A stretch of 7,087 nucleotides of DNA from Candidatus Parcubacteria bacterium. GTDB lineage: Bacteria > Patescibacteriota > Minisyncoccia > Phycocordibacterales > UBA1006. The notes beneath the pieces were generated by a model. The model made no database searches. It had not been told where the DNA came from and saw nothing but the letters and a program-made list of their open reading frames with translations. Of this stretch, positions 1-7,087 are shown piece after piece. How positions within the stretch are numbered: the stretch's first letter is position 1; the number at the start of each line of letters is the position of its first letter. The stretch covers positions 1-7,087 of the forward strand of contig JALVPH010000009.1 of assembly GCA_027031875.1 (NCBI GenBank). Reading direction: 5' to 3'. The position numbers and the translations under genes were made by a program.

Positions 1-1
1 A

Positions 2-877
2 CCCCCTAAAGCCGATGCCTCCCACTTCGTACAGCACGAGATTACGGTTGCAGCAGAACCGCTCTTTTCCATTGGCTCATTTCCAGTTACGAATTCACTC
101 CTTACTTCATGGGTGGTCATGGGGATTCTCATTCTCCTCTCGCTCATACTCAAACTCCGACTCCGTAAGATTCCAGCTACGTTTCAGCTCGTATGGGAGA
201 TTCTCTACGAAGGAGCGCTCGATCTCGCAAATCAGGTTACCGGAGACGAGAGGGTGAGCAAAAAGGCACTCCCCATTGCACTCACCGCGTTTGTGTTCAT
301 TCTCTTGAGTAACTGGTTTGGAATGCTCCCCGGGGTAGGATCAATCGGAATGATTGTTTCGGAACACGGAAAAGAAGTGTTTATTCCCTACTTTCGCGGG
401 GGAACTGCGGACATCAACACTACACTCGCACTCTCGCTCATCTCAGTCATTGGAGCGAATCTCTTTGGGATTGTCTCAATTGGGCTCTGGAAGACGTTCA
501 ACAAGTTTATCAATGTGAAGGTGCTCTCCGAAATGGTAACGAAAGTGAGGAAGGACCCTACGGTGCTCATCGTTTCTCCCATCACATTCTTTGTTGGGCT
601 TATCGAAATCATCGGTGAAATTGCGAAAGTTGCTTCACTCTCTTTCCGTCTCTTTGGGAACGTATTTGCGGGTGAGGTGCTTCTCGCTTCAATGGCAAGC
701 ATCGCAGCCTACTTCGTTCCGATTCCATTCCTCTTCCTCGAGATTCTTGTAGGTTTCATTCAAGCGCTCATCTTCGCAGTGCTCACGCTCGTATACTTCA
801 CTATTGCATCAATGGATCACGACCACGAGCATGAAGAGGAGTATCAACATGAAGGAGGAGAAACGCTCGTTGTGTAG
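2..877 (+). CDS. atpB: F-type ATP synthase subunit a (5' partial)
   Basis: This is the integral membrane stator subunit of Fo, which forms the two ion half-channels beside the c-ring. The frame is open to the left edge, giving 291 visible codons against about 270 in E. coli, so only a short N-terminal piece is missing. A GTG at 113 is in frame but is not the start, because typical a-subunit sequence (VAAEPLFSIGSFPVTNSLLT) precedes it. Hydrophobic helices lie near visible residues 33-52, 86-106, 138-160, 188-207, 208-232 and 240-268. The essential arginine is R216 in SLSFRLFGN, followed by N220 and E225 (AGE). Q254 in GFIQALIF matches the conserved late glutamine. The C-terminus is a hydrophilic His/Asp/Glu-rich tail (residues 271-287). 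It is the first gene seen in the operon and is separated from atpE by a structured 160-base spacer. Family assignment is certain. Confidence 0.97.
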   Translation, partial: PPKADASHFVQHEITVAAEPLFSIGSFPVTNSLLTSWVVMGILILLSLILKLRLRKIPATFQLVWEILYEGALDLANQVTGDERVSKKALPIALTAFVFILLSNWFGMLPGVGSIGMIVSEHGKEVFIPYFRGGTADINTTLALSLISVIGANLFGIVSIGLWKTFNKFINVKVLSEMVTKVRKDPTVLIVSPITFFVGLIEIIGEIAKVASLSFRLFGNVFAGEVLLASMASIAAYFVPIPFLFLEILVGFIQALIFAVLTLVYFTIASMDHDHEHEEEYQHEGGETLVV

Positions 878-948
878 AGAGTTTCTTCGGAGGTGTGTTT
901 GGTTGTATGAGTGAGTATCGAACATACCTCCGAGGAAGTTCTTCCTCG
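878..948 (+). other. Long hairpin and competing palindrome after atpB
   Basis: Immediately after the atpB stop codon, bases 878-899 can pair with 921-942. This makes a continuous stem of 22 pairs, including four G-U pairs, around a 21-base loop; its core pairs CGGAGGTGTGTT with AACATACCTCCG. A second inverted repeat, cgaggaag (931-938) and cttcctcg (941-948), reuses the 3' arm of the first, so the two folds exclude each other. No T-run follows either hairpin, so an ordinary intrinsic terminator is unlikely. I infer a role in mRNA processing, 3'-end protection of the atpB segment, or tuning of atpE expression. The base pairing is seen directly; the function is not known. Confidence 0.7.
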
Positions 949-953
949 AATTC

Positions 954-989
954 TGTTCTCGTTGAGAGAATACCCTCACTTTATGAGGG
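954..989 (+). other. Two small tandem hairpins in the atpB-atpE spacer
   Basis: Bases 954-960 can pair with 966-972 (core ttctc/gagaa, loop gttga), and 973-978 (ccctca) with 984-989 (tgaggg, loop cttta). They follow directly on the larger palindrome, so most of 878-989 can be base-paired in RNA. The next bases (990-1028) are A/T-rich and probably single-stranded, leaving the atpE start accessible. The stems are short and one alone would mean little; the run of them is the notable point. Confidence 0.45.
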
Positions 990-1028
990 CTCATTATTAA
1001 CCAAATTATAAAATTACGTAAGTAACAG

Positions 1029-1262
<234 letters not shown>

Positions 1263-1282
1263 GGTAACGCAGAGAAAGAACC

Positions 1283-1792
1283 ATGGACGGGCTCATATCA
1301 ACATTTCATATTAGTTGGAAGCTTCTCATCGCGCAGGCAGTAAACTTTGCGATTGTTTTTGTAGTGCTCTATCGCTTTGCGTTTAAGCCACTCGCACGCA
1401 CTCTCTCAGAGAGGAAGCGAGAGATTGAGCAAGGGATTGAAGAAGCAGAGAAGTCGCGAGAGCTCCTAAAAAACGCTGAGTATCGTGCAGAGGAGATTCT
1501 CTCAGATGCGCGTGGGCGCGCGAATGAGATTATCCGCGAAGCAAAACAGAAGCACGACGAGATGCTCGCTCGCATCCAAAAAGAGGCGGAGCAGGAGCGA
1601 CAGCGAATCCTCAATAAGGCGCGAGAAGAGGCGGAGCAGGAGCGACAGCGAATTGAGAAGGGTATCTTCTCACGTCTCGCTGACTTCATCCCCGCCCTCA
1701 TTGCAAAAGTCCTCAGAGAGGAGAAGGATGAAGCGATTCGTTTGCGCTACATGGAGCACATTGAGAAGCTCATACAACAAGAGAAGCTATGA
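1283..1792 (+). CDS. atpF: F-type ATP synthase subunit b
   Basis: This is the peripheral stalk subunit, anchored in the membrane by one N-terminal helix, which holds the alpha/beta head still against rotor torque. At 169 residues it is close to the usual length. The membrane helix is about residues 12-33, followed by the family segment RFAFKPLARTLSERKREI. From about 45 to 150 the chain is a highly charged, Glu/Lys/Arg/Gln-rich coiled coil. AEQERQRI occurs at residues 102-109 and again at 117-124, encoded by an exact 28-base DNA repeat. The C-terminal part (about 128-169) should contact delta. ATG 1283 is the first start after an in-frame TAA at 1265-1267. The upstream AGAGAAAG is only a weak Shine-Dalgarno. 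The stop TGA overlaps the atpH start, so translation is probably coupled. Confidence 0.95.
   Translation: MDGLISTFHISWKLLIAQAVNFAIVFVVLYRFAFKPLARTLSERKREIEQGIEEAEKSRELLKNAEYRAEEILSDARGRANEIIREAKQKHDEMLARIQKEAEQERQRILNKAREEAEQERQRIEKGIFSRLADFIPALIAKVLREEKDEAIRLRYMEHIEKLIQQEKL
1581..1653 (+). repeat. 28-base direct repeat inside atpF
   Basis: Bases 1581-1608 and 1626-1653 are identical over 28 bases (core gaggcggagcaggagcga) and are offset by 45 bases, exactly 15 codons. The repeat keeps the frame and duplicates AEQERQRI in the b-subunit coiled coil. Exact DNA identity suggests a recent in-frame duplication or gene conversion rather than convergence on similar residues. Confidence 0.9.
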
Positions 1793-2181
1793 TGAATTCA
1801 CAGAACATCGCAAAGCTCTTTGTGAAGCTCTCACAGTATCCAAATGCTGATGGGAGGATACGTGTTCTCATTGACGAGCTAAAGAAGAGGAGGATGCTCT
1901 GGATTCTCCCCAATGTGCGTAACGAACTCATGCGAATGCGTGAGCGAGATCGAGAGCACGTGCTTCTCGTGGAGACGAGCGACCCTCTCTCTCCCGAGGA
2001 GAGGAATCGTATAGAGACACTCTTTGGGGAGCACGGGCTACGAGAAGTAGAGAGAGAGGACCTCATTCTCGGAGCGGAGATGTACCACAAAGGGAAGGTG
2101 TACCATGGTTCTGTCCGTTGGAGTCTAGACCAGTTAAAGAAGCGTTTATCTACGTTGAGTAAAAAGGTGTATGAAGATTGA
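1789..2181 (+). CDS. atpH: F-type ATP synthase subunit delta, short form
   Basis: Delta joins the tip of the b stalk to the top of the alpha/beta head. The C-terminal domain is clear: residues 58-120 match the family pattern, with LSPEERNRI, then [19 protein letters not shown], where GSVR (107-110) is the hallmark. The protein has only 130 residues against about 177 in E. coli. By eye, residues 5-17 resemble the first N-terminal helix, and 22-52 align with the last helices of that domain (E. coli NLIRVMAENGRLNALPDVL). About 45-50 residues of the middle helices are absent. No frameshift explains this, since atpF occupies the sequence upstream. The start is ATG 1789 in ATGATGA, overlapping the atpF stop; ATG 1792 is equally possible. 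The 3' end overlaps atpA by 11 bases. Confidence 0.88.
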   Translation: MMNSQNIAKLFVKLSQYPNADGRIRVLIDELKKRRMLWILPNVRNELMRMRERDREHVLLVETSDPLSPEERNRIETLFGEHGLREVEREDLILGAEMYHKGKVYHGSVRWSLDQLKKRLSTLSKKVYED

Positions 2182-3694
2182 AGATATTATTGAAAAAATT
2201 AATTACGAGATTGAGCAGATTGACGATTCTCTCGATGTGGAAGAGTATGGAATTGTTCGCTCGGTAGGAGACGGAATTGTGCGTGTGAGCGGGCTCTCCT
2301 CCTGTTTCGCTTCGGAGATGATTGAGTTCGAGAATGGTGCCGTTGGAGTAGCACTCAACCTTGAAGAGGATTTCATCGGAGTCGTTCTCTTCGGAAGCGA
2401 CGAGGGGATTCGCGAAGGGGATCGTGCAAAGAGAATGAAAAAAGTGCTCTCCATTCCAGTGAGTGATGAAGTGATGGGACGCGTTATTGACCCACTTGCT
2501 CGTCCACTTGATGGAAAAGGGGAGATTGCACGAGAGAAAGATCAGCTCATCGAACGCGTTGCTCCAGGGGTGATGATGCGCGAACCGGTATCTGTTCCCC
2601 TCCAAACAGGAATCAAAGTGATTGACGCACTCGTTCCAATTGGACGGGGGCAGCGTGAGCTCATCATCGGAGATCGTCAGACAGGAAAAACGGCAATCGC
2701 GATAGATACGATTATCAACCAGAAAGGACAGGGAGTGAAGTGTATCTACGTCGCAATCGGTCAGAAGCAATCAAAAGTGATGCGTGTCGTGAAGAAGCTT
2801 GAAGAAGCGGGGGCGATGGAGTATACGACAGTCGTGCTCGCAGGAGCTTCAGATGCAGCAGCGCTCCAATACATTGCTCCGTACGCAGGGGTTGCAATTG
2901 GAGAGTACTTCCTTGATAATGGGGAAGATGTGCTTGTCGTGTATGATGACCTCTCGAAACACGCTGCTGCGTATCGAGAGATCTCACTTCTCCTTCGCCG
3001 TCCTCCGGGACGAGAGGCCTACCCGGGAGATGTATTCTACCTCCACTCACGACTCCTTGAGCGTGCATGTCGTCTGAATGAGGAGCACGGAGGTGGTTCC
3101 ATCACTGCACTCCCTATCATCGAAACGCAGGGAGGAGACGTATCCGCCTACATTCCAACGAACGTAATTTCCATCACCGATGGGCAGATTTTCCTCGAAG
3201 CGGGATTATTCAATAAGGGAATTCGTCCTGCGATCTCAGTGGGACTCTCCGTTTCTCGCGTGGGAGGAGCTGCTCAAATTAAGTCGATGAAGAAAGCGGC
3301 AGGTCCTATGAAGCTCGCACTCGCGCAGTATCGCGAGTTGGAGTCATTCGCGCAGTTCGGTTCTGATCTCGATGAACAGACGAGAAAGTTACTTGAACAT
3401 GGAGAAAAATCAATTGAGCTCCTCAAGCAGAACCAGTACGAACTAATCCCTGTTGCGAAGCAAGTTGTTGCAATCTACGCACTCAACAACGGTTTCCTCG
3501 AGAGTGTTCCAACAGAACGTATTCGAGAGTGGGAACGCGGACTCTACACCTTCCTCGATGAGGTAAAGTCAGACCTCCTCGTGCGTGTTGAGAAAGAGTG
3601 GAACGATGAGGTAAAGAAAGAGATAGAAGAGGCTCTCAAAGAGTACAACCATCAATTCTTTTCAGAACATCAACTTGAAAAGAGTGAAGCGTAG
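2171..3694 (+). CDS. atpA: F-type ATP synthase subunit alpha
   Basis: Alpha alternates with beta in the F1 hexamer, holds the non-catalytic nucleotide sites and supplies the arginine finger to the catalytic sites. The 507 residues are full length. An N-terminal beta-barrel spans about 25-95. The nucleotide-binding domain follows, with Walker A GDRQTGKT at 167-174 (K173), Walker B VLVVYDD ending at D259-D260, and the alpha hallmark [19 protein letters not shown] at 276-294. The arginine finger is R363 in SVSRVGG. The C-terminal helical domain runs from about 380. Residue S356 in [10 protein letters not shown] stands where the signature expects Asn or Asp. ATG 2171 lies inside the end of atpH, three bases after AAAAAGG, so translation is probably coupled to atpH. 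Confidence 0.98.
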   Translation: MKIEDIIEKINYEIEQIDDSLDVEEYGIVRSVGDGIVRVSGLSSCFASEMIEFENGAVGVALNLEEDFIGVVLFGSDEGIREGDRAKRMKKVLSIPVSDEVMGRVIDPLARPLDGKGEIAREKDQLIERVAPGVMMREPVSVPLQTGIKVIDALVPIGRGQRELIIGDRQTGKTAIAIDTIINQKGQGVKCIYVAIGQKQSKVMRVVKKLEEAGAMEYTTVVLAGASDAAALQYIAPYAGVAIGEYFLDNGEDVLVVYDDLSKHAAAYREISLLLRRPPGREAYPGDVFYLHSRLLERACRLNEEHGGGSITALPIIETQGGDVSAYIPTNVISITDGQIFLEAGLFNKGIRPAISVGLSVSRVGGAAQIKSMKKAAGPMKLALAQYRELESFAQFGSDLDEQTRKLLEHGEKSIELLKQNQYELIPVAKQVVAIYALNNGFLESVPTERIREWERGLYTFLDEVKSDLLVRVEKEWNDEVKKEIEEALKEYNHQFFSEHQLEKSEA

Positions 3695-3700
3695 GAAACT
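3692..3700 (+). promoter_or_regulatory. Ribosome binding site of atpG overlapping atpA stop
   Basis: TAGGA at 3692-3696 is a Shine-Dalgarno-like match four bases before the atpG ATG, and its TAG is also the atpA stop codon. Ribosomes ending atpA would therefore finish on the atpG initiation site, which favours reinitiation. It supports ATG 3701 over the in-frame ATG at codon 5. Confidence 0.5.
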
Positions 3701-5970
<2,270 letters not shown>

Positions 5971-5975
5971 TGCAT

Positions 5976-6407
5976 ATGGCAACGAACAGAGAAAAAATTC
6001 CATTCACCCTCACAACCCCACTTGGCCCTGTATTTCAGGGAGATGTTGATGAAATTGTTCTCACCACAAAGGAGGGGGAGATTACTATTCTCCCTCACCA
6101 TATTCCACTCGTGAGTTTATTGGCGATAGGGCATGTACTCATCCGAAATGACGGAGAGGAGAACTACTTTGCAATTGATGGGGGAATTGTTGATGTTCGC
6201 CACGATGGCTCAGTGGTTGTTCTCTCCCAGCGTGGAGAGGATGCGCGTGAAATTGATATCGAACGTGCAGAGCGTGCAATGGAACGCGCAAAGGAGTACA
6301 TGAAAGAACAGGGAAGGAAGGAGGTGAAAGATTATCGAAGGCTCCAATACATCCTCAAAAAGGAAGAGAACAGAATTCGTGTCGCGAAGAAGGGACACAG
6401 AAGGTAG
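5976..6407 (+). CDS. atpC: F-type ATP synthase subunit epsilon
   Basis: Epsilon sits at the foot of the gamma shaft, couples it to the c-ring and can inhibit ATP hydrolysis. From ATG 5976 the protein is 143 residues, a full-length two-domain form. A beta-sandwich covers about 1-87 (FTLTTPLGPVF, EGEITILPHHIPLVSLL, YFAIDGGIVDV). A charged helical hairpin covers about 90-140. IDIERA at 93-98 fits the I/L-D-x-x-R-A consensus of ATP-binding epsilon subunits such as that of Bacillus PS3. A GTG at 5970, overlapping the atpD stop, is an alternative start adding two residues. Neither start has a well-placed Shine-Dalgarno (AGGAG at 5951-5955 is too far away). This is the last gene of the operon and is followed by a terminator. 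Confidence 0.94.
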   Translation: MATNREKIPFTLTTPLGPVFQGDVDEIVLTTKEGEITILPHHIPLVSLLAIGHVLIRNDGEENYFAIDGGIVDVRHDGSVVVLSQRGEDAREIDIERAERAMERAKEYMKEQGRKEVKDYRRLQYILKKEENRIRVAKKGHRR

Positions 6408-6438
6408 AGAAAAAGAACGCGAAAGCGTTCTTTTCTCT
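6406..6438. terminator. Bidirectional intrinsic terminator with GAAA tetraloop
   Basis: Bases 6411-6420 pair perfectly with 6425-6434 (core GAACGC/GCGTTC) around a GAAA tetraloop of the stable GNRA class. The stem extends through 6406-6409 and 6435-6438 with one bulged A. The T-rich tract TTTTCTCTT follows on the plus strand, and the A-run 6410-6414 gives a T-tract on the minus strand. It begins on the atpC stop codon and lies 36 bases beyond the stop of the convergent regulator, so it can end both transcripts. An outer inverted repeat, acagaagg 6397-6404 with ccttctgt 6453-6460, could enclose it. Confidence 0.88.
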
Positions 6439-6470
6439 TCCTGGCAAACCTTCCTTCTGTAACTATTTCA

Positions 6471-7037
6471 TTATTTTTCATTGAGAATTTTGTTAAGATA
6501 GATTTCCTCTAATTCTTCTCGTGTGAAGGAGTCGAGCGTCTGTGCAACGAAGACGAAGAGTTTCCCCTCAAGCTCGAGGTTTCGTTTCACTTCCACGATG
6601 AGCTCTTCGAGGGGGAGGGGGGATATCCATACAGATGCTTTGAGTTGAACGAAGCGTGCTTTCTTTAAGAGATAACGAAGAGAGTCTTGGAGCTCCTTCT
6701 CCTCACGTTTTGCATTCACTACGACGACTCTCCATAACCCATCCCATTCGCGCGGAATAATACTTTCTGGAGAGAGGAGTTTCATTTGGGTGAGTTTTTG
6801 TTTTCCTGTTTTTGTGATTGTGATGAAGGTAGAGAATTCTGTATCGTATACCTTCACGAGTCCATCCTCTTCCATTTTTCGAATTTTCCTCTGTATAAGG
6901 TATTCAGGCTTCGTCTTTCTTCCGGGGTCTATCTCAGTAATGATGAGTGCAATTTCTTTTACAAATTGTGATTTCTTGTGTGCTTTCTTTTCTGTGAGCT
7001 TTCGTAGGATTATTTTTTGTATTGCATACTTCTCCAT
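6471..7037 (-). CDS. PaaX-like wHTH regulator with Cas2-like C-terminal domain
   Basis: A 188-residue, highly charged protein. Residues about 5-83 look like a winged-helix DNA-binding domain, with KIRKMEEDGLVKV as recognition region and ITITKTGKQKL as wing and tail. Residues about 97-168 resemble the Cas2-like ferredoxin-fold domain of PaaX-family proteins: WDGLWRVVVVNAKREE, then LRYLLKKARFVQLKASVWISPLP, then KLFVFVAQTLD. In this family the first strand usually ends in an acidic residue (as in FDIPE); here it is N108, which argues against nuclease activity. Related small proteins in Patescibacteria may be labelled Cas2 or PaaX. No CRISPR repeats or other cas genes lie nearby, so a transcription factor is the better reading. 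Its target is unknown and regulation of the atp operon is not shown. It is convergent with atpC. Confidence 0.72.
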   Translation of the reverse strand: MEKYAIQKIILRKLTEKKAHKKSQFVKEIALIITEIDPGRKTKPEYLIQRKIRKMEEDGLVKVYDTEFSTFITITKTGKQKLTQMKLLSPESIIPREWDGLWRVVVVNAKREEKELQDSLRYLLKKARFVQLKASVWISPLPLEELIVEVKRNLELEGKLFVFVAQTLDSFTREELEEIYLNKILNEK

Positions 7038-7040
7038 AGC

Positions 7041-7077
7041 ACTGAGCAGTATAGCACAAAAAACAGAGAAAATGCAA
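7041..7077 (-). promoter_or_regulatory. Extended -10 promoter of the PaaX-like gene, near-leaderless
   Basis: On the minus strand TTGCAT (7077-7072) serves as -35 and TATACT (7053-7048) as -10, with 18 bases between them. TGC directly before TATACT makes an extended -10. Transcription should start about 6-8 bases after the -10, near 7041-7043, only a few bases before the ATG at 7037. No Shine-Dalgarno fits in that space, so the mRNA would be leaderless or almost so. Confidence 0.7.
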
Positions 7078-7087
7078 GAGAATTGAA

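Noticed and set aside
113..877. GTG at 113 as the start of atpB
   Set aside because: The frame is open to the left edge and encodes conserved a-subunit sequence before position 113, so the true start is upstream of the window.
931..948. The palindrome after atpB as an intrinsic terminator
   Set aside because: No T-run follows it, and the seven downstream operon genes have no clear promoter of their own, so full termination here would be costly.
1003..1014. Internal promoter before atpE (TATAAA near 1007-1012)
   Set aside because: No credible -35 box sits 16-19 bases upstream; the match is expected by chance in an A/T-rich leader. Not excluded, but not supported.
1485..1850. Plus-strand open frame overlapping the end of atpF and start of atpH
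   Set aside because: Its Arg/Ser-rich translation is the out-of-frame reading of the GAG/CGA-rich coiled-coil region; atpF and atpH are both clear in their own frames.
1789..2181. Frameshift as the reason for the short delta subunit
   Set aside because: The first helix and the C-terminal domain are in one uninterrupted frame, neighbouring frames show no missing helices, and the gene overlaps both neighbours neatly.
2150..2770. Long open frame on the minus strand opposite atpA
   Set aside because: It lies entirely opposite conserved alpha coding sequence, resembles no family I know, and is explained by the codon bias of atpA.
6471..7037. A CRISPR Cas2 nuclease and a nearby CRISPR locus
   Set aside because: The protein has a winged helix before the Cas2-like domain, the acidic strand-end residue is Asn, and no direct-repeat array or other cas gene is in the window.

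Overview
The window holds a nearly complete F-type ATP synthase operon, read left to right in the canonical order atpB (a), atpE (c), atpF (b), atpH (delta), atpA (alpha), atpG (gamma), atpD (beta), atpC (epsilon). A bidirectional terminator follows, and then a convergent gene for a small PaaX-like regulator with a Cas2-like fold. Only the 5' end of atpB is cut by the left edge. No mobile element, CRISPR array, tRNA or rRNA is visible.

The organism is a bacterium using the standard genetic code: TAA, TAG and TGA all end genes here. Subunit style points to the candidate phyla radiation (Patescibacteria), most likely a Parcubacteria-like lineage. The signs are a compact 74-residue c subunit, a shortened delta subunit, the form of the a-subunit core, weak or absent Shine-Dalgarno sequences, and a roughly 190-residue wHTH plus Cas2-like protein. 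This placement is inference, not proof. Leucine is written mostly as CTC and almost never as CTG.

Layout: 1-877 is atpB. Positions 878-1037 form an unusually long spacer packed with hairpins. From 1038 to 6407 come the other seven subunit genes, separated by at most about 20 bases or overlapping. Positions 6408-6470 hold the terminator. The minus-strand regulator lies at 7037-6471, with a well-formed extended -10 promoter at the right edge that would give an almost leaderless mRNA.

Together a, b and c make the membrane Fo motor, and alpha, beta, gamma, delta and epsilon make the F1 head and stalks. The visible catalytic and proton-path residues are intact, so the enzyme should be functional. 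The c subunit lacks the known Na+ ligand pattern, which suggests H+ coupling. Epsilon carries the ATP-binding consensus, which suggests ATP-sensitive inhibition.

I see no clearly new system. The points most worth a second look are the hairpin spacer before atpE, the delta subunit missing the middle of its N-terminal domain, an exact 45-base-period repeat in the b stalk, non-consensus residues in alpha and beta, and the Cas2-fold regulator with its leaderless promoter.
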